Shown: piece after piece, positions 45,565 to 54,074 of the stretch
How the letters are laid out: the number at the start of each line of letters is the position of its first letter
Numbering within the stretch: the first letter of the stretch is position 1
Assembly: GCA_963837395.1 (NCBI GenBank)
Contig: CAWINI010000004.1
Coordinates: 1,178,001-1,242,000 of the forward strand
From: CAVZQN01 sp963837395
GTDB taxonomy: Bacteria; Acidobacteriota; HRBIN11; JAKEFK01
DNA: 64,000 bases
Direction: 5' to 3'
Notes under the pieces: generated by a model
Told to the model about the DNA's origin: nothing
Seen by the model: only the letters and a program-made list of their open reading frames with translations
Databases searched by the model: none
Program-made: the position numbers and the translations under genes

Positions 45565-47670
45565 CTAATGAGATTCTTCCTTAACCTGCTGAACTTTTGC
45601 TTTCTGTTCATCGATGATTTTTTGGGCTAGATGTGAAGGTACTTCATCGTAATGCGAAAAGTTCATCTCGTAGGAGCCGCGTCCGCCAGTCATTGATGTC
45701 AACGTCGGCGCATAATTCAGCATTTCGGAAAGCGGTACTCGCGCGCGAATTACTTGATTTGCTCCGCTCGAATCCATTCCTTCCATTCTTCCGCGACGTC
45801 CGTTGAGATCTCCCATGATCGTCCCCATATAATCGGAGGGTGCGGTAATCTCCACATGCATGATCGGTTCAAGCAGAACTGGTTTTGCTTCTTCCATTCC
45901 TTTTTTGAATGCCATCGATCCGGCAATCTTGAACGCCATTTCACTGGAATCTACAGGATGGTAAGAGCCATCAAAAACTGTTACACGGAAATTTACCGCA
46001 GGAAATCCGGCAAGCACTCCATGTTGTCTTGCTTCCTGAATTCCTTTTTCAACGGCAGGGATGTAATTTTTCGGAATGGAGCCGCCAAAAATTTTGTCAA
46101 CAAATTCAAAATCCTGATCACGAGGAAGTGGCTCCATCGTAATCCAACAATCACCATACTGACCGCGTCCGCCTGATTGCTTTTTATATTTTCCCTGCAC
46201 TTCTGATTTCACTTTAATCGTTTCGCGATATGGAACTTTCGGCGGATGCAGCAATACTTCAACACCGAATCTCCTTTTCAAACGCGCCACCACTACTTCA
46301 ACGTGAAGTTGTCCCATTCCTGAAACCAACATTTCTTTGGTTTGTGGATCGCGATCAAAACGGAGAACCGGATCTTCATCGGCCATCTTATGAGACGCAA
46401 TGCTGATCTTCTCTTCATCACCACGCGACTTCGGCTCAATGGCGTAAGAAATAATCGGATGCGGAAATTCGATTGGCGCAAATTTCATGGGATGAGATGG
46501 TTCACATAGCGTATCGTTTGTCTGAGTGTCTTTTAGTTTTGCAACACTGGCAATATCACCAGCATGAACTTCTTGAACCGGGCTTGCTGCCTTACCTTGA
46601 AGCACTGAAACAGTGGCAATCTTTTCCGTTGTTCCTTTATTAGCGTTCAACAAATTGTGATCAGATCTTAAAACTCCCTGCACAACACGAAATAAATTCA
46701 CACGACCGGCATAAGGATCCACGAAAGTTTTGAACACAAATGCAGCAGCAGGTTGCGATTCATCCGCTTTCGCTTCAATTTTTGAATGATCCTTCAGATT
46801 TTCTCCAGGGTATATAACGCCGGATTCAGCAGGATTCGGAAACAATTCAACAATGTAATTCATGATCGGTTGAGCACCGATATTATGTAAAGCCGAGGCA
46901 CAAACAACTGGAAAAATTTTTCGTTCAAGAATGGCTTTCTTTAAACCCTGAATTTCCTCTTCCACACTCAGCTCACCGGAATCAAAATATTTTTCCATCA
47001 ATGCATCATCTTGTTCAGCAACCATCTCCATCAAAGCTTGACGTTGTGTAGTTGCCTGTTCTTTCAAATCATCAGGGATCGCTACTTCCTGCATCTTTCC
47101 TGATTCATCTTTTGCAAACTGATAAGCCTTGTTATGAAGCAAATCGACAACACCGGAATAATCTTTTTCAGAACCGATTGGGATTTGGATTGCAACCGGA
47201 CCACGTCCAAAAGCTTTTTGTATCGATTCTAAAGTACGATTGAAATCCGCCCTTTCACGATCCAGCTTATTAACAACCAGCATCCGTGGAAGTCCATATT
47301 CTTCAGCCCACTTCCACACTTTTTCGGTCTGAACTTCTACACCGGCAACTCCAGATACAACTACCAATGCTGAATCAACAGCTCTTAATGCAGCGCGTGC
47401 ATCAGCAACAAAATTTCCATAACCTGGAGTATCTAAGAAATTAATCTTGACCTTATTCCATTCCACATAACAAGGAGAAGAGGAGATCGTAATTTTGCGT
47501 TCAATTTCATCTTCATCAAAATCTGTAATGGTCGTTCCTTGATCCGGTTTTCCAAAACGATTTACTGCGCCACTATCGAAAAGGAAAGCCGAAGCAAGAG
47601 TAGTTTTGCCGACATCACCATGTCCTGTAAGCGCGACATTGCGGATGGAATCAGTCGTATAAACCTTCAT
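45565..47670 (-). CDS. elongation factor G paralogue
   Basis: 701 residues, all five EF-G domains. G1 is GHGDVGKTTLAS (near 17), G3 DTPGYGNF and G4 VVNKLDRE. The switch I motif is ERKITI instead of the usual RGITI, and the N-terminus (MKVYTTDSIRNVALTGHGD) is typical of the FusA2/EF-G-like subgroup rather than the main translocase in the str operon. There are no ribosomal protein genes next to it, which supports a paralogue. Related proteins act in ribosome recycling or translocation; the specific role here is not known. Confidence 0.88.
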   Translation of the reverse strand: MKVYTTDSIRNVALTGHGDVGKTTLASAFLFDSGAVNRFGKPDQGTTITDFDEDEIERKITISSSPCYVEWNKVKINFLDTPGYGNFVADARAALRAVDSALVVVSGVAGVEVQTEKVWKWAEEYGLPRMLVVNKLDRERADFNRTLESIQKAFGRGPVAIQIPIGSEKDYSGVVDLLHNKAYQFAKDESGKMQEVAIPDDLKEQATTQRQALMEMVAEQDDALMEKYFDSGELSVEEEIQGLKKAILERKIFPVVCASALHNIGAQPIMNYIVELFPNPAESGVIYPGENLKDHSKIEAKADESQPAAAFVFKTFVDPYAGRVNLFRVVQGVLRSDHNLLNANKGTTEKIATVSVLQGKAASPVQEVHAGDIASVAKLKDTQTNDTLCEPSHPMKFAPIEFPHPIISYAIEPKSRGDEEKISIASHKMADEDPVLRFDRDPQTKEMLVSGMGQLHVEVVVARLKRRFGVEVLLHPPKVPYRETIKVKSEVQGKYKKQSGGRGQYGDCWITMEPLPRDQDFEFVDKIFGGSIPKNYIPAVEKGIQEARQHGVLAGFPAVNFRVTVFDGSYHPVDSSEMAFKIAGSMAFKKGMEEAKPVLLEPIMHVEITAPSDYMGTIMGDLNGRRGRMEGMDSSGANQVIRARVPLSEMLNYAPTLTSMTGGRGSYEMNFSHYDEVPSHLAQKIIDEQKAKVQQVKEESH

Positions 47671-47738
47671 ACGTATCTAGCCTCCAGTAATAATTGGACA
47701 CTTCATTCTGGGGAATTCTGTCCCGGAAAGGAACGAAG

Positions 47739-47768
47739 ATTATAACATGCCACTCGTTGACCATCCAA
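47739..47768 (-). promoter_or_regulatory. sigma70-type promoter upstream of the EF-G paralogue
   Basis: On the minus strand, TTGGAT (47768-47763), an 18-base spacer, then a perfect TATAAT (47744-47739). The leader to the ATG at 47670 is about 60 bases and contains a GGAGG ribosome site. Confidence 0.55.
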
Positions 47769-47835
47769 GCTGCAAGCCATTTACTGATGCGAGTTTGCAG
47801 CGAATAGTATAGTAAGGAGTTATGGTTGTGTTTCG

Positions 47836-47864
47836 TTGACTTTGTTTAGGTTTGTGATTAGATT
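47836..47864 (+). promoter_or_regulatory. promoter directly upstream of the DUF948 gene
   Basis: TTGACT (47836-47841), 17 bases, then TAGATT (47859-47864). The ATG is at 47871, only six bases after the -10, so transcription from this promoter would begin at or next to the start codon and give a leaderless message. No ribosome site is present. Confidence 0.45.
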
Positions 47865-47870
47865 GAACTC

Positions 47871-48266
47871 ATGTCGCTGACCATCTATCAGGTCCTTGCT
47901 GCGCTTGGTTTGCTTCTTTTATTTGGCGCCTTGTTACTATTTTACAGACTGATTCGCGAAATCATTCCTACATTAAGACAATTAAGACGAACGATTCGCG
48001 AAATGGAAATAACAATCCGCAATTCGCAAGAGATTCTTTACAATGTAAAATCAATTACAGCGAACCTCGATCAGGAAGTTCAAGAATTGCACGATGTAGT
48101 TGTAGCTACTCGCGGAATTGTGAATCAAGTTCATACAGTGACATCATTTGTAACCAAACCTGTAACCGGTATTCGCAGTCTTTTGACAGGAATTGGATAT
48201 GGCGTTAAGCACTTAATGAAACGCGACGGTTACGATTACGAAGAGTACGAAGAATCTGAATCATAA
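47871..48266 (+). CDS. DUF948-like membrane protein
   Basis: 131 residues with one N-terminal membrane segment (VLAALGLLLLFGALLLFYRL) and a long amphipathic coiled coil (LRQLRRTIREMEITIRNSQE onward). It ends in an acidic Tyr/Glu tail. This layout is that of DUF948 proteins, usually found beside YtxH proteins and linked to the general stress response in Firmicutes. A YtxH gene follows here at 21 bases. No Shine-Dalgarno sequence is seen, and a promoter lies immediately before the ATG. Confidence 0.78.
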   Translation: MSLTIYQVLAALGLLLLFGALLLFYRLIREIIPTLRQLRRTIREMEITIRNSQEILYNVKSITANLDQEVQELHDVVVATRGIVNQVHTVTSFVTKPVTGIRSLLTGIGYGVKHLMKRDGYDYEEYEESES

Positions 48267-48287
48267 AACGGCATGAAAGGAGGCCCC

Positions 48288-48656
48288 ATGGGACGACGTG
48301 ATGATAATTCGTTGGAATTAACATTTGCATTTTTGCTTGGTGGAGTTGTTGGTGCAACGCTTGCACTCTTATTTGCCCCCTCATCAGGTGAACAAACTCG
48401 CAAACGGATCAAAGACGCCACGGATGAAGTATCCACAAATGTGAAAGAGGAATATGGAAGGATCCGTGATAAGGCTGAAATCGAAGTAAGTCGTTTGAAA
48501 AGCCGTGCATCTGATGGGATCAACCAAGCTAAAAGCTATTACGATCAGAAAAAATCAAAATTGAAAGATGCCTACAGCGAAGGCAAACGCGCCTTTGAAG
48601 AAGAACAAGAAAAAGATGAGCTGACAGCCCCGGCGCCATCTAGCGATAACACTTAA
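48288..48656 (+). CDS. YtxH-like protein
   Basis: 122 residues. It has one N-terminal membrane segment (LTFAFLLGGVVGATLALLFA) followed at once by PSSGEQTRKRIKD, the hallmark of YtxH, and then a charged helical stretch. I chose the ATG at 48288 because AAAGGAGG lies directly upstream; the earlier ATG would read through that site. Paired with the DUF948 gene. The TAA stop overlaps the first bases of family A copy 3. Confidence 0.82.
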   Translation: MGRRDDNSLELTFAFLLGGVVGATLALLFAPSSGEQTRKRIKDATDEVSTNVKEEYGRIRDKAEIEVSRLKSRASDGINQAKSYYDQKKSKLKDAYSEGKRAFEEEQEKDELTAPAPSSDNT

Positions 48657-48738
48657 TCACGGAAAGACGGAAGACACTGAAATCACGGAATTATTGTTTT
48701 TTTTAATAAATTCAGTGAATTCAGTGTTTTCCGTGATT
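48655..48738. repeat. family A palindrome, copy 3
   Basis: 84 bases. The left end AATCACGGAAAGACGG and right end TTTTCCGTGATT form the outer stem around a T-rich centre; inner words are CACTGAAATCACGG and TTCAGTGAATTCAGTG. Both flanking convergent genes stop with TAATCACGG read from their own strand, ytxH on the left and the aminotransferase on the right. The element therefore carries two stop codons. Confidence 0.85.
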
Positions 48739-49879
48739 AATATTCTTCCGTAATCTCCCGTAGCGCCTTCACCACCTGATCAATATCATCTTCTGTATTG
48801 AAAAGCCCAGGACTGATGCGAAGACAGCCGCCCGGTATCGTTCCTAACTGTTGATGTAAAACTGCTGCACAATGCAATCCGGCGCGCACCGCAATTCCAA
48901 AGGATTGATCCAGAATTGCTGCCGCTTCCTCAGCCGGCACACCTTTAACATTCAACGCAGCAACAGCGACATGCGGACCAGAGTCTGGTTTTGAATAAAA
49001 TTCAAATCGTGAATCATCGTTCAATTGTGAATATAGCTGATTCATCAAACGCATTTCTTTTTCATGGATCGCATCCATCCCCTCTTTCTCTATAAAATCC
49101 AAACCGTATTTGAGTGAAGCGATTCCTGGAACGTTAGGAGTCCCCGCTTCCAAACGTTCCGGCAATTGCTGCGGATGAACGATGCTTTCGGAGGATGTCC
49201 CCGTGCCGCCTTCTCTTGAAGACTGTAATTCCGAATTTTCCGGCAAGGCTAAAATCCCAAGACCCGGCAAACCAAATAAAGCTTTGTGCGCCGAGCAGGC
49301 TACAAACATCGGAGCATCGTCAGCTTGAATTCCAACCCTTCCGACAGTTTGTGCAGCATCCACCAAAAGTGGTATCCCCCGTTCTTTGCTGATTTTTGCG
49401 ATTGAATCCAGATCCTGGACGGAACCAAGAACATTCGAACCATGACATAATACTATTAATGTAGTATTATGCTTAATGGCCTGGGAGATCCCATAACGCG
49501 ATAAGTATCCGCCTTCATTGAAGGGAATGCGGGTAATTTCGACTGTGCCTGCCCTTCGAAATGTTTCCAGCGGACGCGAAACCGCATTGTGATCCAGATT
49601 GCTTGCGATTACATGTGAACCGGGCCTCAGATAACCCTTCAGCATCATGTTAATGGAATCGGTGCAATTTGCGGTGAAAATAACCCGCTTAGGATCGCGA
49701 ACGCCCAAAAATCGCGCCATCCGCTGCCGGCTTTCTTCTACAAGTTGCCGCGATGCATTTGCGAAATGATGTCCGCCGCGTCCAGGATTCCCTGCCGACT
49801 CCTTTAAAAATCGAAAGGTGTGTTCATAGACTTCTATGGGTTTAGGAAAGGTTGTGGCGGCATTATCCAGGTAAATCAT
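48737..49879 (-). CDS. cysteine desulfurase-like class V aminotransferase
   Basis: PLP enzyme of about 380 residues. It starts IYLDNAATTFPKP, has the PLP-Lys in ACSAHKALFGLPGLG (near 204), DAAQTVGR for the cofactor Asp, and ends with a Csd/SufS-like active-site loop, RAGLHCAAVLHQQLG, containing Cys. It resembles the Csd-like subgroup often encoded near selenium or sulfur-carrier genes. A ThiF-family enzyme is encoded just upstream, so the pair may form a sulfur-transfer unit; that is inference. Start ATG 49879. Both ends touch family A palindromes. Confidence 0.88.
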   Translation of the reverse strand: MIYLDNAATTFPKPIEVYEHTFRFLKESAGNPGRGGHHFANASRQLVEESRQRMARFLGVRDPKRVIFTANCTDSINMMLKGYLRPGSHVIASNLDHNAVSRPLETFRRAGTVEITRIPFNEGGYLSRYGISQAIKHNTTLIVLCHGSNVLGSVQDLDSIAKISKERGIPLLVDAAQTVGRVGIQADDAPMFVACSAHKALFGLPGLGILALPENSELQSSREGGTGTSSESIVHPQQLPERLEAGTPNVPGIASLKYGLDFIEKEGMDAIHEKEMRLMNQLYSQLNDDSRFEFYSKPDSGPHVAVAALNVKGVPAEEAAAILDQSFGIAVRAGLHCAAVLHQQLGTIPGGCLRISPGLFNTEDDIDQVVKALREITEEY

Positions 49880-49972
49880 AATCACTGAATCACGGAAGGC
49901 ACGGAAATCACAGAATTAATAAGAATCTAAAATTCTTTCCGTGTATTCAGTGCCTTCCGTGTTTCCGTGATT
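49880..49972. repeat. family A palindrome, copy 4
   Basis: 93 bases. AATCACTGAATCACGGAAGG at the left is opposed by CCTTCCGTGTTTCCGTGATT at the right. It lies between two genes of the same direction. The stop codon of the upstream thiF gene (TAA, 49973-49971) is formed by its right end, and its left end touches the start codon of the desulfurase-like gene. Confidence 0.85.
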
Positions 49973-50977
49973 AATTCCCTACGTATTTAGCGTACAAACT
50001 TCGGGCACGCACAAAATCAGAAGTACCTTTGATAATAGCGCGGCCATCCGGAAATAATACGATCTCATTTTCAGGCAATGCAAGTTTGATCAAAAATGGA
50101 TTACGCCGGCTTGTTCCAAGGGATTCCCATTTTTGATAAATTGCATCAAGATCCAGTGATGCGGATTTTGCTGGTCTAATTTGAACAGCATCTCTTCCGC
50201 AAAGCGCTGTCTCCTGTATTGCGTGAACTTGCAATGAAGGAAATTTCAATAACCCGCAGGTTTGACAATCGGATCGTTTTGCTTTTGATAATGAAACCAA
50301 TCGATGCTCGCCACTCCATACATCCATCTGCAAAATTTCAGACGCGATTGGATTGCGGGTCAAAATCTTAAATGCGGCTATTATTTGATAACTTACAACA
50401 ACACCAACGGCTGGCCACAAAATCCCTGCGGTATCACAGGTTGGGCCGAACCGGCAGGCGGTTCCGATTCAAAAATGCATCGCAAACAAGGAAATGCTGG
50501 CGGCAGAAAAGCGGATGCAGTTCCAGTAGATCCAACACAAGCGCCATAAATCCAGGGAACATTTTGTTTCCAGGAATAATCATTCAACAAAAAACGCACT
50601 TGAAAATTATCGGTTCCGTCCAGAATCAAATTCGTATTTTTTAGTAGATCCAGATTGTCTGGACTAAGATCAGCAACATGCGGAATAACTTCCACATCTA
50701 TGTTAATCTCTGCCAGATGTTTTGCAGCAGCGACCGCTTTCGGTACAACCTGATTCGCATCATTTTCATCAAAAAGTGATTGGCGTTGAAGGTTGGAATG
50801 TTCAACGAAATCACGATCGATTAAAATGATTTTCCCAACGCCTGCTCGCGTAAGTACTTCGGCTTGCAGTGATCCAAGCGCACCACATCCAACAATTGCA
50901 ACTACACTTCCACGGATCTTGTTCTGTCCATCTTTGCCAATTGGTTGAAATAATTCTTGTCTTGAATAGCGTGACAT
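49971..50977 (-). CDS. ThiF/MoeB/HesA family adenylyltransferase, one frameshift
   Basis: E1-like enzyme that adenylates the C-terminus of a small sulfur-carrier protein (ThiS/MoaD type). ATP-binding motif is VAIVGCGALGSLQAEVLTRA (near 27-46), and NLILDGTDNFQVRFLLND follows. The zinc cysteines are PCLRC and DCQTCG. The frame breaks at the GGG run 50443-50445; restoring one base joins GSAP to TCDTAGILWPAVGVV, the usual sequence, giving about 335 residues. The C-terminal extension with LFPDGRAIIKGTSD is typical of the longer ThiF type. It is followed by the desulfurase-like gene. Confidence 0.85.
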
Positions 50978-50997
50978 CTTTGAGTCTCTGTGGTGAA

Positions 50998-52632
50998 TTA
51001 CAAGTATTCGCGCTTTGCAAGTTGGCGTGCACCAATCTCCATCGGCACCAGTGCCACAATCAAAGTTAAAACAATAGCTGCTCCGGCATACATGAAATTT
51101 TGAATTTCATCCGAGCGTTCGATGACGTAAAACCAAACCGGACGGATTTGAATGATCAGCATAACAGCCAGATATGCAAAACTAATAAGCATGTACAGCA
51201 CACCGCCAGGCCCTACAGCAATTCTGGAAGGATGATCGGTGCGGAAATTGGGCATCAATGCACCGATACCGATCGCCAAACCTGTCAGGGCAAATGAAAC
51301 CGCAAAAATATTAAGCATTGAAAGCGCAATAAAAAATTGCGGTACTTCCAGAATTCGGTTCGAAAAATAAACCAGCATCTGAGTGAACAACAAAAAGGGC
51401 GGGAAGTAAATCAAATATTTACACCACAGTAACGTTCGAAACGATAAAGGCATTGTTCTGATTAACCAGAAACAACGGCCTTCAGATGAAACTGATGGAA
51501 ACAGGAATCGCACACTTAACGCTGCTAAAACAAATCCGGCAAGACCAAGATTAATAAAGCTAACTACCCAGCGCACTGACTCCATCTGGATCGCAAGATT
51601 CTTAATGTTGATCAGATAAACAACTACCAGTGCGGCTAAAAGCAAAAGTTGTGACCACTGCGTTGCATCTCTGGTAAATATTTTTAGCTCCTTCAAAATC
51701 AAGCTGGCAATCTTTCCACGATGTACGGTTCGTCTTGTTTTACCGGATGGTTTTTCTCTTAATGTCCTGCTCTCCTGAGATTGAATGTAGGCACGCTGGT
51801 AAAAAATTTTCTGCACAACCGCTAGCAATACAAGTGTTGCCAACGTAAAAATCAGAAGCAGAACACCTTTTGAATAATCTCCACCAATAACAACTGCCGA
51901 CGCCCATGTACTTGGCAAGTGATTCAATGAGGGGAAAGTCATATCGCGGATTAAATTGACAAAATCCTGGGTATCTTTGGGATTCAGCAAAAGTTCCGGA
52001 CGCATCATCCGTACTGCGATCATCAGAGCCGCCAAAAAAATTCCACCAATCAGCGTCACTACCTGGTAAATTCTTCGTGCCGGAAAAAATCGGATCAAAA
52101 TCGTAACCATTGCGCTGCCCAGTGCAACCGGTGAAAGTGTGAAAACAATTAGAAGCCCGGCACACAAAAAATACCGCGACAGACCGAGGTTAAATGTATG
52201 AACGTAGGAAGCGAGAAAGCATGCGAGAAATAACAGGATCAGATAGCAGCTTATGATCCATGTTTCAACAAACTTGAGCAACAAAATTCGCCATCTTGGA
52301 ACAGGCAAGGTGTGCAGGAAGGGAAGATTTTCAGATAGAAAATACGTTGACAGTCCGTTGATGATACTGCTCATGAAAACCATTGAATATGAAATGAGGA
52401 ATATCAATCCCAGGAATCGTTGCAACAAAAATTGCACAAACAAAGCAGTCAAATCCTGAAGACTGTTCATGTATTGGAAAACTTTTCGAAAACCAACGAA
52501 TTCTATTGTGAGTAATCCTGCCGCCAGAGAAAGCAGAAAAAGCAGCGGGAAATAAACGCGCCATCGAAAAGGCACCAGATAGTGATACAGCGTGTTGAAA
52601 TATAGCCGTAGAAATTGTCGAAAACCTTTCAT
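50998..52632 (-). CDS. ABC-2 type transporter permease
   Basis: 544 residues with about 12 predicted membrane segments in two clusters, for example VYFPLLFLLSLAAGLLTIEF, IVLTLIVALVPMEIGA and WSQLLLLAALVVVYLINI. There is a basic cytoplasmic linker between halves (TLREKPSGKTRRTVHRGKIA). The ATPase gene lies upstream on the same strand, separated by a family B palindrome. The substrate is unknown; position next to lipid A genes hints at an envelope component but does not prove it. Confidence 0.82.
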   Translation of the reverse strand: MKGFRQFLRLYFNTLYHYLVPFRWRVYFPLLFLLSLAAGLLTIEFVGFRKVFQYMNSLQDLTALFVQFLLQRFLGLIFLISYSMVFMSSIINGLSTYFLSENLPFLHTLPVPRWRILLLKFVETWIISCYLILLFLACFLASYVHTFNLGLSRYFLCAGLLIVFTLSPVALGSAMVTILIRFFPARRIYQVVTLIGGIFLAALMIAVRMMRPELLLNPKDTQDFVNLIRDMTFPSLNHLPSTWASAVVIGGDYSKGVLLLIFTLATLVLLAVVQKIFYQRAYIQSQESRTLREKPSGKTRRTVHRGKIASLILKELKIFTRDATQWSQLLLLAALVVVYLINIKNLAIQMESVRWVVSFINLGLAGFVLAALSVRFLFPSVSSEGRCFWLIRTMPLSFRTLLWCKYLIYFPPFLLFTQMLVYFSNRILEVPQFFIALSMLNIFAVSFALTGLAIGIGALMPNFRTDHPSRIAVGPGGVLYMLISFAYLAVMLIIQIRPVWFYVIERSDEIQNFMYAGAAIVLTLIVALVPMEIGARQLAKREYL

Positions 52633-52658
52633 TGATTGTTGGAAGGGAAGTCAGGCAT

Positions 52659-52754
52659 GTTCCCCCTCCTTATGAAGGAGGGGGTTAAGGGGGTGGTTGG
52701 GAAGTTGAAAAGGTTCCAACCCCCTCTTCCATCTCCCCCTTCAGAAGGGGGAGA
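52659..52754. repeat. family B palindrome, copy 3, inverted orientation
   Basis: Begins CCCCCTCCTTATGAAGGAGG, continues GGTTAAGGGGGTGGTTGG, and is opposed by CCAACCCCCTCTTCC and CTCCCCCTTCAGAAGGGGGAG. The order of words is the reverse of copies 1 and 2. It lies between the ABC ATPase and its permease gene, inside the likely operon. Confidence 0.85.
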
Positions 52755-52776
52755 AAGTCTTATTCCGATCATTCCC

Positions 52777-53514
52777 TCACCTAATTTCCTCGGTTGTAAG
52801 GCGCAAGAAAATATCTTCTAATCGTGATTCAGGAAGTGAGGCTTGTTTGCGGAGTCCATCAATAGTATCGCAGACAAGAAGTTGTCCTTCATGGATGATG
52901 CCGATGTTATGGCAGACCTGTTCGGCCATTTCAAGATTATGAGTTGAAACAAAAATTGCGACATTTCGCCGGGCAAGATCCCGAAACAATTCTTTGATCA
53001 GTCTTACACCTTTCGGATCTAACCCAACCATCGGTTCATCAACCACTAGAACTTTCGGTTCATGCAACAACGCCGCAGCGAATGCAAGTCTTTGCTTCAT
53101 ACCATGCGAATAACTTTCGATAAGTTCACCAGACCATGGAACTAAATCAAAAAGTGAAAGGTAGTGATCAACGCCATCTGTATTTCCATTCATGGAATAA
53201 ATTCCATAAATGAATTCTAAATATTCGCGGCCGGTTAGTTTTTCGTACAGGTAAGGACGATCCGGAATGTAACCAAGAATTTGTTTAATACGGAGACTAT
53301 CATCGCGATATTTCATTCCTAAAATACTCAGCGACCCGGAAGATGGAATCGCAAGGCCGGTCATCATCCGAATTGATGTTGTTTTCCCTGCACCATTCGG
53401 ACCAACAAATCCAAAAATTTCACCAGGCGAAATTTTCAAACTCAAATCGCGAACCGCAACAAATTCGCCGTATTTCTTTGTAACACCTGCAAATTGAATC
53501 GCTTCAACGCTCAT
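52777..53514 (-). CDS. ABC transporter ATP-binding protein
   Basis: 245 residues. Walker A is GPNGAGKTTSIRMM (near 38), the signature motif is ESYSHGMKQRLAFAAALL (a YSHGM variant of LSGGQ, usual in ABC-2 exporters), Walker B is VLVVDEPMVGLDP, and the switch His is in VSTHN. Its start overlaps the gmhB stop by 4 bases, so it is translated with the lipid A/heptose genes, and its permease follows. The transported substrate is not known. Confidence 0.92.
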   Translation of the reverse strand: MSVEAIQFAGVTKKYGEFVAVRDLSLKISPGEIFGFVGPNGAGKTTSIRMMTGLAIPSSGSLSILGMKYRDDSLRIKQILGYIPDRPYLYEKLTGREYLEFIYGIYSMNGNTDGVDHYLSLFDLVPWSGELIESYSHGMKQRLAFAAALLHEPKVLVVDEPMVGLDPKGVRLIKELFRDLARRNVAIFVSTHNLEMAEQVCHNIGIIHEGQLLVCDTIDGLRKQASLPESRLEDIFLRLTTEEIR

Positions 53515-54074
53515 GAATTCACCGCAAGCTCATTCAGCTTGGCAGCAAAGTGATACAAGGTTGGATATGATTCAATTTCGCCTTCCCATTCGTTCTTCGT
53601 TTGCATTCCGTAACCGGTTAACACCAGAACTCCACGAATTCCTGCATTTTTTGCAAGCTCAAGATCCGATTTCTTATCGCCAACCATAATGCATTCTTCA
53701 AGATTCAAATTGTGCTTTTGTGCAGCTTCGATTACCAGCCCCGTTTTTGGCTTTCTACATTCACATTCTACGTTGTATGGAGAAATTCTTCCTTCCGAAA
53801 GATGAGGACAATAGAATATGTCGTCGATAATGCCTCCTTCATCATAAGTCAGGTTCTTCATCTTTTGATGAATCTTGTTCAGATCTTTCGGACTCAGAAT
53901 ACCGCGCGCTACGGCGGATTGATTTGTGATGACAATATTCAAATAACCAAGATGAGTAAAAATTTGCAATGCGTTCACAGCACGCGGTGTAAATCGCAAA
54001 TCTTCAAGCATCTTAAGATAACCTACGTCTTCAATGAACGTACCATCTCTGTCAATAAAGACAGCTTTTTTCAT
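53511..54074 (-). CDS. gmhB: D-glycero-D-manno-heptose 1,7-bisphosphate phosphatase
   Basis: HAD-family phosphatase of ADP-heptose synthesis for the LPS inner core. 187 residues. Catalytic motif I is FIDRDGTFIED (near 6-16), motif II IVITNQSAVARG, and the zinc-binding loop has CPHLSEG and CECRKP. Motif IV is MVGDKKSDLELAKNAG. These match GmhB closely. It overlaps lpxL upstream and the ABC ATPase downstream by 4 bases each. Other heptose genes (gmhA, hldE) are not in the window. Confidence 0.92.
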   Translation of the reverse strand: MKKAVFIDRDGTFIEDVGYLKMLEDLRFTPRAVNALQIFTHLGYLNIVITNQSAVARGILSPKDLNKIHQKMKNLTYDEGGIIDDIFYCPHLSEGRISPYNVECECRKPKTGLVIEAAQKHNLNLEECIMVGDKKSDLELAKNAGIRGVLVLTGYGMQTKNEWEGEIESYPTLYHFAAKLNELAVNS

